From assembly GCA_946902875.1 (NCBI GenBank), contig OX336345.1, forward strand, positions 8,091,395 through 8,155,394: a DNA stretch of 64,000 nucleotides. Direction: 5' to 3'. This DNA comes from Nematopogon swammerdamellus. Its lineage: Eukaryota > Arthropoda > Insecta > Lepidoptera > Adelidae. A program made the translations under genes and the position numbers. The notes under the pieces are model-generated. The model saw nothing but the letters and a program-made list of their open reading frames with translations. It was not told the DNA's origin and made no database searches. This document shows positions 43,917 through 54,606 of this stretch, piece after piece. Numbering within the stretch: the first letter of the stretch is position 1; the number at the start of each line of letters is the position of its first letter.

Positions 43917-45050
43917 AATAAGAAATATATACTAGTCTCAAAAGTTATTTAGTTAATACAGTGTAAACGACATAATGTAACTTCAATTAAAAGAAAAACT
44001 GTTCTTTTTTTTTAATTCATTCGACGAAAACTCTCAATGACGCAATAGAATACAGTAAGTTAGGTTTTGCTACGTAGAGTTTTTAGTCTTAAATGTTTTT
44101 AACTTTATGTGAATTAATTTTTTTTTTCATTTCTAATCCTCAAATACATAAGTTATCCTGTTTATAAGTTATAATAGGCATGTTATTTAATTAAAAAATA
44201 TGTTTCTTGCTTTCGGTGGTTTTGAAATTGACTTCGGTGCACCTATTTCCACCGAAAACACCGAAGTCATTGACACTGAAATCAAAAAAGTAAGGAAAAT
44301 CTAAAATATTTGCAAATATAACCTAAATATACAGCATTGCTCTCTAAGTTGGAGATCTAGTACTAATAAGGCAATCTCTAATTAAAATATAATAGTAATA
44401 TGTCAAATAAATAACGAGAAAATTGGTTCAGCGAAATCAATTTTATAGGTTACCAAGCCACCGAAAACGATTACATACCTTAATAACACGGCCGCACAGG
44501 AACGCACAGAAGTGTTGTCCTCGCCACGGAAGCGGCGCGACTGATATTTTTTTTCGCTTTAACAGCTATTCACGCAGCTACAATAGTATAGGATCTATGA
44601 GCGTATTCGTGCGCGCCACCGATATCAAAGGAAACTAGCGGACGCAGATAAAATAATTCGTATTTCGTCTTCTAAAGCGTATTCATGCTTAGTAAAAATA
44701 TAAGTTAAAGTATAACTAACTAGGTTTTAGAGAACATATACAAAGTAGCGTAATTCCTTATAGATGATAAGAAAAAAAAAATTTTCTACCGCAAAGTGTA
44801 GTCCGGACGCGCCAGTGAAGTCAAGATTTCAGCAGTTTTAATTTTTTTTATCGCATTTCTAATTAATTAATTTAAAAAAGGACACAGGCCCCCCCCCCCC
44901 AGTATTTTAATCATATCTACAATATAAAAAAATATAAAAGTATTACGAATCCATTTTATAAGACTTTTCGATCCGGACTCGCTTATTCTGCCCATCCGGA
45001 GAAAGACCCAAATGTCCTATACTTAACTATGAGAGCACTGGTTAGCTGGG
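43917..45050. other. no gene; CACCGAA motif cluster
   Basis: AT-rich. At 44212-44287 the motif CACCGAA/TTCGGTG occurs five times in both orientations, and again near 44458. The same motif lies at 41015-41048 and near 34307 on the other side of the BEL insertion. A C12 run is at 44889-44900. No frame with a domain. Confidence 0.4.
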
Positions 45051-45058
45051 GTCAGTTC

Positions 45059-45349
45059 CACAGAGCATCAAATGCGCGCGCCCCCTACTAGAGACGCCCT
45101 AAGCGATAATATTTGAAACCCAAAAACTACACGCAGTGCTGCTAACGCTTCGTATGTGTGTTTGTGTGCTAGTATCGACACTACACACAAAGAGGAGCAA
45201 GTTAGGCACACGCACAAAACAAATGCACACGCACAACACACATAAGTAAGTCATAGGCCACGCCTACAGGCTTCAACGCCGTTGTAGGAAAATCGCGCTC
45301 AGGGCGCCTCTAGGAGGGGGCGCGGGTAGGGGTGATTTCGTGCTCTGTG
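45059..45349. mobile_element. hAT-type MITE, copy 2
   Basis: The 291-bp element has CACAGAGCATCAAAT...CGTGCTCTGTG ends and a perfect 8-bp target duplication gtcagttc (45051-45058 and 45350-45357). It is an inverted relative of 26353-26648 over its whole length. The perfect duplication fixes the boundaries and supports hAT. Confidence 0.9.
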
Positions 45350-45359
45350 GTCAGTTCAG

Positions 45360-46740
45360 TGTGCAATACGTCTATGTAATGAACGAATGAATCATCATGC
45401 ACGGCCTGGCCACTCAAGACTCCATGATCCATCTGCCAGACAACTCAAATATCTTGTTTCAATATGTATCTTGCTTAACTAATTATCGAGAGTTATTTCG
45501 GCGAATGTTCTTCTACAATCTTCTTGTTGAGTAGGCCTGGGCATGGGCGGAGCCGAAAAAAATGGAATACTCAGAAGCGGCATTCGTTTACATACATTCC
45601 ATACCCTCTACTATCTTTTTATTTTTTCAATTGTGTGCAATAAAGAGTATCCGGAGATCCGGGATCCGGATGCATGACCAACAGACAGACAGACAAGACA
45701 GTTACCACGTGATAGACATGCACGATAAAGTGCTCTTAGCACTTGATTCTGAATAAAATATTAAATAAAAACCTTTTTTTACTGAAGCTTTTATAAAAAA
45801 ATTACTGAAATGAAAGAAATTAGTTTATGTTTTCGATTTGTTTTGAAAAAGCTTGTCGCTAAATGTACATAAAATTAATTTCATTGGACATTGATTGTTT
45901 TATAAGCAAGTACTTGCCAAAGTATGCATTTTCTTAGCAATTCGCGCAACAAGCTTTTTAAAAAAATCTTATATTTATATTTTGTGTCTATTTTTTATAT
46001 ATTATACATATTATAAAAAATTGACGCAATCAAAATTTAATAATAGTAACCCGCATCCCGCCCTAATTCCAATAAACACATCAAGTGAGTCCAAGTGAGG
46101 TAGAAAGTAAAAATTACTCAGTGCGACCAAGCAGCTTTTCGCGGTCTATATTGACCTCTTTTTTTTCGGTGACTTTTTTGTCATCACGACAAGTGAATAC
46201 CTCTTCTTGGTATTCTTTTCTTTGAACGGAGCCACGTCGTCGGTATGTGGTCGGTATTCAGGTCGTTTATCGACTCTCGACCGTTCTGTGGGTCAGCCGG
46301 TAGTTCCACACTCACCCACTATCCGTCTCTCCGTCCGTCCGTCACTATTTCGGACTTTACATATGTATATATATTTACTTTACATATGTATGTATATAGT
46401 TAGTTTAGTTCTACATGGCTGTGCCCGCGACTTCGGTCGGTCTTAATAGCAAAAATGCCTCCAATTTTACCTGCTTTCCACCACTTCCGACCCCACTGTT
46501 CAGGATTAGAATATTTAGGATAGCGTGATGGTACGGCTTACATCTTTCATGTGTACGATGGCCGGAAATGTGTACGATTGTAAAATTATGAAAACCAAAA
46601 CCGAATTTATGTGCTCATTTGTGTAGTATATTAAAATAAATAAAATAGTTTATTTCACAATCAGGAGATTTTACAGCAGAATGCCAGGTCTTCCAGGAAA
46701 CCTTGTTCACAAAAATAATTTAGCATTATTAGCATACCTT
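45360..46740. other. no gene seen
   Basis: AT-rich. Frame 46207-46446 and others have no domain. A 'gcccgcgacttcggtcggtc' at 46422-46441 may be a diverged terminus of the CCGCGGGC repeats. Confidence 0.4.
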
Positions 46741-46761
46741 CAGTTATATATATTTCATGCC

Positions 46762-46841
46762 TCAAGGGACCAGCCAATACCACCTCCGAAAAGGTGACAT
46801 ACCGGTAATTTCATAAAACTCAGACCATTCGACATTTAAAA
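46762..46841. repeat. direct repeat, copy 1
   Basis: A 75-80 bp block from 'aagggaccagccaatacca' to 'accattcgacattt' is repeated almost exactly at 47752-47826. Function unknown; likely part of a mobile repeat. Confidence 0.7.
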
Positions 46842-47080
46842 TATTATACCTTCAGTTCATTGTCTTCGCCGCGCCGGTGCTTCGCGGTGCTTTTCTTCAC
46901 CAGAATTACTTTACTAAACTCTGGCATACCTCATTGTTTATGTACACTCGGTTTTCGAGCTTAAAAGCCAAACTTAGAAGCCAATGGCTACTATCAAAAG
47001 ACTACTCGCCACGTGACGTGGTACCTATCTGGTGTAAAACTAAGAGATTGAATACCTGCTACATACCTATTTCATTATTT

Positions 47081-47445
47081 ACTAGCTTTTACCCGCGGCT
47101 CCGCTCGCGTTAAATTCATTTTTAAAAAGAAGAAAGTAAGTAAGCCTGCTACCGTACCTTTATTTCGGCGCGCGGAACAATTCGGTTTGTATGAGAGCCA
47201 CATCTTAGCGTAACCGGAACTGAATTGTATTCGTCTCGTGTAGCTAAATGTGCGTGTACTAAGTTTCATCGAATTCGAATGATCGTTTAAGAGTTATGGA
47301 GGATCATACATACATACATACAGAAATTTCTAAAAATCGTCGTTTTAGTATCATGCAAAGAGTCTACAAACGCAATATAGGTATCATAAAACAAAGTAAT
47401 CTACGCCATACTATCCCTTACAGATTTATTATTAGTAATGTAAGT
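47081..47445 (+). repeat. CCGCGGGC-terminus repeat, copy 2
   Basis: Begins 'actagcttttacccgcggct' and continues through the same blocks as 55-455 in reverse. It has a single 'tgtatgagagccacatct' where copy 1 has an inverted duplication. Ends near 'agatttattattagtaatg', directly before a SINE. Confidence 0.72.
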
Positions 47446-47447
47446 AA

Positions 47448-47700
47448 GCGACGGGTGGCCGAGTGGTCTGGGCGTCGGCTTTTCTTGCGAGAGGTCCGAG
47501 AAACCAACCGGAGGCGTGTACCAATGAGTGTTTTCTGATTTGAAAAAAAATTACGTCCATACCTTCACCCACTGCTCCATGGCTTGGATTCCATGTAAAA
47601 ATTTAGGTCCAACGGGTTGACAGGAGGAAATTGCGTAGGGCAATAAGCCCGCCCTTGTCAAGCATTAAGTGGCATAAAGTGTATATAGTCAGACAGAGGG
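47448..47700 (+). mobile_element. tRNA-derived SINE
   Basis: Box A-like TGGCCGAGTGG at 47456-47466; the box B region is mutated. The body ('ttacgtccataccttcaccc', 'tccatgtaaaaatttaggtc', 'aagtggcataaagtgta') matches the copy at 60520-60785. Confidence 0.75.
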
Positions 47701-47751
47701 GGCAAAGTACGTGCTCAGACCAACCTGCGGATCAGCCTTAGAATAATATTC

Positions 47752-47826
47752 TAAGGGACCAGCCAATACCACCTCCGAAAAGGTGACATACCGGTAATTT
47801 CATAAAACTCGGACCATTCGACATTT
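47752..47826. repeat. direct repeat, copy 2
   Basis: Near-identical to 46762-46841, 990 bp downstream in the same orientation. Confidence 0.7.
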
Positions 47827-48514
47827 TAAGAGCGCAGGCAGCCAGGACAACATTTGCATAACCACTCCAAATATAGACACACTACATTATAGGTAGGTAT
47901 CATTTATTATCTATGTATTTGCACCGAAGGCCGATGATCTCACCAGAATCCGATTTGGACAAGCTCGGAGACTTGACCACCCCACCGGCGGCATGGCATG
48001 GCATAAATTTTACGTGGATACGAGTTTTGGGTAGAGATTGGCCAGTGACCACACCCGCATGGCAACATCGTTTTGTGGAGGCCAATACACCTACGCCGTA
48101 TTTTAATTTTATTTGCATATAGTACAGAAATGTTAAGTTCATTCGCTCGAGAAAAGGTCGCACAAGGTATTTGGGACATTTCACATAGAACGGCCCAATG
48201 GTAAAACTGGAAGGAACTGCTCTATGTATTAAAATATCTGCCTATTGCAAACTGAAACAATGACATTTTATAACAATAAAAAACTGTTAAGTTCGAACGT
48301 TGTTCGTACATACCTTCATAGAGGGTTTATTAGCTAAAATGGCTTGTTCTTAGCTTGTATTATAGCGAGTGAGCGCAGTATAGCTAAAGGTTCAAAACTA
48401 ATACTTTATAGTTCCTTCAGTGGCGCGCAACGATTACGCGGTAGCAGTTTTTCGCGATAGCGTATTTACTTATATCAAATAAAAACGCTATCTGAATTGT
48501 TGACCTCCAACAAT

Positions 48515-48618
48515 AGCACTTTTTATTCCTGATGAAATTTATTTTATTAAATTTAACTCGAAGTCACGCATACGTATTTTGCTGCTACGGAATTCCGGGT
48601 TCTAATAGTGACGTTCCA
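48515..48618. repeat. direct repeat pair, copy 1
   Basis: About 100 bp centred on 'tcgaagtcacgcatacgtat' is repeated at 49016-49118 with few differences, ending at 'tagtgacgt' in both. The spacing is about 500 bp. Confidence 0.68.
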
Positions 48619-48804
48619 GAGAAACAAACATATACACACCTTTAAGGCCAGTGGTATATATTCTGGGTGATATATTATTTTTTTATTTTTTTTATTTGGA
48701 AAACTAAATAATATAGTGGGATAGATAGATATCTAGATAGAAATACTTTATTGCTCCAAAACATTTTACAGAAAGAAACGATACTTATGTAATAATTTTA
48801 ATTT

Positions 48805-48912
48805 TATGGAATCTGGCACCGTAATGATTACATAACCTAAATCCGTGATGTCAGCCCATAACACCGGGTGAACTAGGTGCCATGTCAGTGCTTCCCTTCA
48901 TTTCATGTCGGG
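48805..48912 (-). mobile_element. SINE fragment, minus orientation
   Basis: 'gtgatgtcagcccataacac' to 'tcagtgcttcccttcatttc' matches the 3' half of the SINE family in reverse. It lies between the two copies of the 48515/49016 direct repeat. Confidence 0.6.
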
Positions 48913-49015
48913 CAACTTAACATGAGGAGCAAAGGGCTTATCCCTTACAGGGATTTCTCCCAGTCAACCTTTAGATGTTTGAGAGTCTATGTTGTGAAAT
49001 AAGTATCAAAAGAAG

Positions 49016-49118
49016 GCATGCACGTTTTATTCCCGATGAAATGTATTTTATTAATTTAACTCGAAGTCACGCATACGTATTTTGCTGCTACGGAATTCCG
49101 GTTTATAATAGTGACGTC
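49016..49118. repeat. direct repeat pair, copy 2
   Basis: Matches 48515-48618. The following 49120-49400 is GC-richer, with frames on both strands that lack a recognisable domain. Confidence 0.68.
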
Positions 49119-49964
49119 TGCTGCCGCTGAAACTACAGCCCGCCTCAAGCACACCAACTACAGTTCAGTGGCACACCAGCACAAGGGACGATGGTGGCGT
49201 GGTCCGAGGAGGCTGAGCGGCTCGCGAAGCATGTCGGGGTCGGGATAGCCCTGTCTGTGCGCTGCTTCGGGGGAACAACGGTGGCTCGAGTTCCAGAGGC
49301 GGCGTGTGTCAGTGTGGCCATCCAGCGAGGCAGCCCCGCTAGCATCGGAACCCACAGCCCACATCGTCCCCCGCTGGAGGACGTATTAGTTGTCGCTTAG
49401 GAATCCTTTCATAGGTTTATGTACATTTTTAGATAGGTAGGTTTATTTCATAAGTTAATTATATTTTCAATAATAATCTTAGTTAATTTCATATTGTTTT
49501 GTTTGTACGTTGTAATAATAAGATAAAGTAAAAGTAAAAATATAAGTAACTAACACCATTTTAAATTATTGGATTAAAATCAATAGTCCTACAGGTATAG
49601 AACCTTGCCACACCTACTCGTTTGATGACAGCTAGTTAGTCTAGCTGGCTGTATCTATAATTTATATATCGTTGGATAACACTACCTGCGTCAGCAAGTG
49701 TTAACGATACATAGCCCATAACATCCGAAGATATGGCAAATTACTTTATGTAAACCTCATGTAAATTAAGTGGATCGTTCTCGAGTTATGTATATATAAC
49801 CGAATATATTAGTACAAATACAAGGCAGACGTTGTACTTTATGTAGGTCTACATATTAACAACCATTGCTAAAATATAAATAATATTTAACATGTCCTGT
49901 TCCATTTGTTCTAGGTAAGGAAGTTCCGCATCACCGACGCAGAATGTGAATCCGAAATAGTCCT

Positions 49965-50182
49965 TACCTATAATAAAATCCAACGTCTGCTTTCTGTCTG
50001 AGTGTCTGAGTGTCTGTCTGTCCGCTTATAACTCGAGAACTACTGAACCGATTTTAATAAAACAAAATTCTACGGATAGCTTGATTCTTCCCATCAACTA
50101 TAGGCTACTTACTATCACGCTTATGAGGTTAGTAGTGAAGTGAAATATGAGAGCGGGCGGAGCCGCGGGCATAGCTTGTATG
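49965..50182. repeat. short repeat 'cttacctataataaaatcc...gcggagccgcgggc'
   Basis: Starts 'ccttacctataataaaatcc', contains 'cgcttataactcgagaacta' and ends 'gggcggagccgcgggcatag'. Two further copies without the last 20 bp form the tandem duplication at 63452-63955. Confidence 0.75.
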
Positions 50183-50396
50183 GTATAAAATGCATCTAAG
50201 TACAGGTTTTAATAATTTGATAACTTTAGTACACTTTGCCAAATGTACCAAGTGACTCACCAAACTTAAGCATACAAGCCTACTCACTCACTTACATACA
50301 ATATAACGCGCTGGCGAATCCTTAAAAATGCCGATTTCGCTTCCCCACTTTTAGACGGAAACATGACAACTTGCCTACCCTCGCCCTCCACTAAAT

Positions 50397-50516
50397 TTTG
50401 GCCTATCATATTATATTAAATATAATATGATAGGCCAAATATAACTAATAAAATATATTTCTGAGCCATTTCTGAGCATAAAATTTATGCTCAGAAATGG
50501 CTCAGAAATATATTTG
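50397..50516. repeat. two adjacent near-perfect palindromes
   Basis: 50398-50438 is a palindrome of about 20-bp arms and a 1-nt centre. 50451-50515 is a palindrome with 32-bp arms around a single A at 50483. Both are uninterrupted. They may be end products of hairpin repair or tiny foldback elements; a cloning or assembly artefact is possible. Confidence 0.8.
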
Positions 50517-50574
50517 CATTTTGCGTATTGCGCGTGCGTCAGTCAGTCAGCGTGAATGCGTCCGCTGCTGGTCT

Positions 50575-50945
50575 CCAATTACACGTCTCCAATTTTCCTC
50601 CAGTCCTCCCGACCTTCAGCGGTACGGAACCACTGCTTTCCGCCGACGTACTTGATGTCATCGTCCCACCTGGCTGGCGGGTGGTCTTCCCACACTCCGT
50701 TTCCTGTCCACGGCCGCCAGTGTAGGACACGGTTACTCCAACGGTCGTCGTCTCTTCGGCTAACGTGCCCAGCCAACTGCCGCTTGAGCTTAGCCACCCG
50801 GTGTCCAATATCGACTGCTTCCATGCGTCGGCGGATTGCCTCGTTACGCACCATGTCACGTAACGATATTCCCGGCATGCCTCGCTCCTCGCTTAACGTG
50901 TTATCTACTGTAGTAGCTATTTGAGTTTGTAATATTTGTGTAGTG
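50575..50945 (-). pseudogene. RTE-type LINE ORF2 C-terminal fragment
   Basis: The minus-strand frame 50579-50953 includes SLRDMVRNEAIRRRMEAVDI, RVAKLKRQLAGHVSRRDDDR and PPARWDDDIKYVGG, the conserved C-terminal region of RTE/BovB-like ORF2. Only this terminal 120 residues remain. The frame is open. Confidence 0.78.
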
Positions 50946-50999
50946 TTTTGCAACTTGAGTGAAGTTGCAAAATACTACACATGATCCACACCTAAAAGA

Positions 51000-51990
51000 A
51001 TAGATCTGAAAAAATATAGATCTTGCATAACTTAATATTTTTAACACAACCATAAATCGAATGTACGGTTGGGTCCATGTTGTCATAATTGACAACTTCT
51101 CATGCGCCTCGCGAGTTGACGATTGTGATATAGTTCTAGAGGTGGTATTGTAATTAATAACCCAAGTGTATAACTACACGTACAATACCACGGAACACAC
51201 CAAGGCCAGACGGAACACCCAACCAACACTGGTTTTGAAGAGGCAGCTACCGTCCGTGTGACCTCCTTTCCACGTCTGCGTCCTTTTACTTTTTTGTTGC
51301 GGTCCCGCGGAACAGACTTATTTCACGGATACTGAGTCGTCGAGACTGCGAGATGATTCATCATACGTCGTCTACGTGCGCAACGTAGGTCCTACCCATC
51401 GGTGCATTGCGATTTCGTTAGACACAAGCGGCACGCCCTATTCTTGCAAATTTATCGGTGACGGTTCTAACTTAGTCAAATAGTCAGCTGAGTCAGCTTT
51501 GAATTTTCTCTTTAGTGCCGATGTGGGTGCTTATCTTGAGTGAAAATTTAAGATCTTGTAACATTTAGGACGTATCTTCTCGCAATATAAACAAATGAGC
51601 GCACCGTAGCGAAAAATAACACTTTCATATCTTCAGATAAGTGTTCGAGCGAGATCTATTATTCATCTCTGCAAACAGCTGCTACGCGACCATGTGATCT
51701 TACGCGACAAAGGCGACAATGCGATCTCAATCAGTGAAACGATAATGAAACATCGTGCGTACGTACGGCACTGCATTAATGCGGCGTTGACACGCGGCAT
51801 GCTTGACGGGAAAGTGATCAGGTGCCGCGCGCGCGTGATTCACCTGACTGTTGCTACTGACACTACAATTCAATCACCCACACGCGCTACTTAGCACCAA
51901 CCTGCCTACTGCCTCTAGGTCGACATCAAGTGGTCGACACAGACACAATGTGACAATGAGCTATCGATGACTCAAATACTTTTTTTTCTT
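51000..51990. other. presumed intron upstream of first seen coding exon
   Basis: No repeat matched and no coding signal. It ends in a polypyrimidine tract (51980-51992) and acceptor CAG at 51993-51995. Confidence 0.45.
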
Positions 51991-52037
51991 TCCAGAATGC
52001 CGGCTATGTGATAAACAAGAGGTACTCGAGGAGCAAG

Positions 52038-54606
52038 ATGTCGCCAGTATGTCACAACTTCGTGCAGAATGCTTGGAAGAAGGACTTCTGCTCGAACTGC
52101 TTCAAATCGCGGGACGAACACGTGAAGCAGGAGAAGACCACCAGCGACAGCGGCAAATACTTCGCGACGCCATTCCAGAACCGCAGTTCCTTCTTCAAAA
52201 CCACTAAGAACCCCACGAGCATCCTCAGAATTCATCCTAAGAAGAAGAGCAAGCGGAGCGTCAAGTTTCCAGAGGAGGTTTGCAGCGTGATCGGCTATGG
52301 CGGCGACGACTGGCCCGACGATGAGGAGTTCCAGATGTCCGAGGACGTCGAAGACGACGACACCTTCCCCGACACGGAGGAGGAGAAGGAAATGCAGAAG
52401 TTAACGAAGTCGAATACGGACTTCAACACTGTCAAGGCCAACTTGCTCGGCGATTTGGGAGAAGCCAAGAAATCCTACACGTCCCTGCTGCTGGGCAAGA
52501 TTCAAACCGATTCCGAAGGCAAGAAGAAAACTTTGATGGTATCCGTGACGCCATTTGGCCACGATAACAACAAAGGTAACAAGGTCAAATCGCATGCCAG
52601 GAAATCTGCAGTGATTCCCGTCACTAACTGTACAACTGAAAACACATCGAACGGTTACAAAACAAACATAATTCTATCCACGTTCGTAAAGAATAATGAC
52701 ACCGTCATCAGCACTAAATACGAAAAGAAGGAGGAGATGATTGAAACCACGTATACAGAGAAGTCACTCCTCGAAGAAATATCTGAAACTTTAGAGCAAA
52801 ACAGAATATCTGCAGTTTCTGACCTTAAATTATCACAAACGCAGTCGAGCAAGCCCACAGTTGTCGACGAACAAATGAAGGAGGACGTCACAAACGAAAC
52901 CAATGAAAAGAGAGACATAAACGAAAGTAAGAAGAATGGGTTAGTCAGGAATCCTCCTATAATTAAAAACAAGGAGAGGCCTAAACTGAGTTTAAACAGT
53001 CGTCCAGAATTCAAATTTTGTAAAATTAACATTGAGAACACAAGCGTAGACTCTGCTGTGAGCGCCCTCAGCTCAAACACTATCAACAGTTCTTTTACAT
53101 CAGACGACGATAGTGCTAGTGGTAGAACCGATTCCGATAATGATGATAGTGGGAATTTTACGGAATCAGCCAAATCCAACGACGAAAGTCATAAAATCAA
53201 AATATTCAACAACATTGAAAGGTCCACTGACACTACTGACCACGCCATCGAAGAAATTCGTAAAGTCGACGGACAGTCCGACTCGTTGAAAGAAGCTTAT
53301 ATACCGACTTACCCAACCAAGATACTCAATATGCCGTCGATAATTCCGAAAATGCCCGGAAATGAATTGTTTTCAGTGGAAGCAAGTAGAGAACTGGCAG
53401 GAGAACCCGACGGTCGAGCCGATCCGGACGAACCTTCAGAAGCGCCGGCGCTGCCCAGCACCCCTATACCGACAACGGTTGACGCAAGACCTTCATTCCT
53501 TCACGGCATGATATCTGATCTTCAGATCGGACGACCGAGCATACCTGAGAAACCAAAGTTGCCGGTGAAACCGCTGTCAGTAATAAAGCAATCGTGCGCT
53601 AAACGGATATTGAACCCAGCACCGCAGCAGCAGCAAGTCATAATGCAGTTGCAACAAACGCTCAAGGGTTCTGTTAAGCAAAACAAAGATGTTATTAAAA
53701 ATGGAGACTTGACGGAGGAACAGAACAATGAGATAACAGAAATAAAAGAGGAATCTCCGGATACAATTTATTTCAACAAGCCGAGTTTGGTCAAACAAGA
53801 CAGCGACGGTTCAATAAACATGAATTACAACAAAAGGAAGGCTCCAATGCCGCCACCTTCGCCGTCCAGCGATGAAGGTGCTGGCGCTAAATACCAAAGG
53901 AATCCAACGGCAAACGTCAAGTCAGACTCTCCTGTAGTTAGAGAAAAGGAGAAACGTGAACGTGCATCTTCGATAAGTCCTAAAACCAGATCCAGCGATA
54001 ACTCCACCGCTAACGAAGACCCTCCGATAAAAACCGTGGAAACTGTACCGGAGCCAGCCCCGCGACGAAACATATCGCTGTCGCACGATAACTTATTGCT
54101 GGACGATAAGCGGAAAGGAAAACTCAAGTTTTCCATCAAAAAGCTGCTCCGTATCGGTTCATCAAAGGACTTGGACAAGAAAGAGCTCAGTACTGCGACA
54201 ATTTCAAAATTGGCCCTCAAGACTGAAGAAATATACGATCTGACACCAAAACCAAAGCCTCGTCTGGTGATCATTCATCCACTAGAACTGAATGGGTCTT
54301 CAGTAGAGGTAGTAAAGACTACAGACTTGCCAGAAAGTGCGCGCAGATTGAGCCACGACAGTGAATCAATTTACAGTGGAAACAGTTCAGTGAGTGATCT
54401 GGAAACGACTCCGCAGAAGGTAATCAATAAACCCCCACCGCCACCGAGAAGCTTTTCCGATGAGAGCAAAAACAACATTTCTCCGTCGAAACCGGCCCGA
54501 CCACCGCCGCCCAAGTCTGCAGCTTTACAGAAGAAGCAAAAACAGCAAACATGGGCATCATCCCCACCTCCCGCCAGGCCTGACAGCAATATATATGCAA
54601 ACTTGG
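52038..54606 (+). CDS. PEAK1: PEAK-like exon 1: N-terminal motif and disordered region
   Basis: Encodes residues 1-856 plus one base. The exon starts at acceptor 51995/51996, so 51996-52037 is leader or extra coding. After the Cys-containing N-terminus come acidic tracts (DDWPDDEEFQ), Ser/Asp-rich stretches, PKPKPRLVIIHP, and two proline clusters PPPPPRSF and KPARPPPPKS that look like SH3 ligands. It ends at IYANL|G before donor G|GTACGT (54606/54607). Reading through the donor would stop at 54638. Confidence 0.9.

Noticed and set aside
49145..49400. Overlapping frames on both strands in a GC-richer patch
   Set aside because: No domain, splice or conservation evidence; mutual overlap indicates a composition effect.
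52655..53179. 174-codon minus-strand frame inside PEAK-like exon 1
   Set aside because: Antisense shadow of the coding exon with hydrophobic Leu/Ser content from Asp/Ser-rich codons read backwards.
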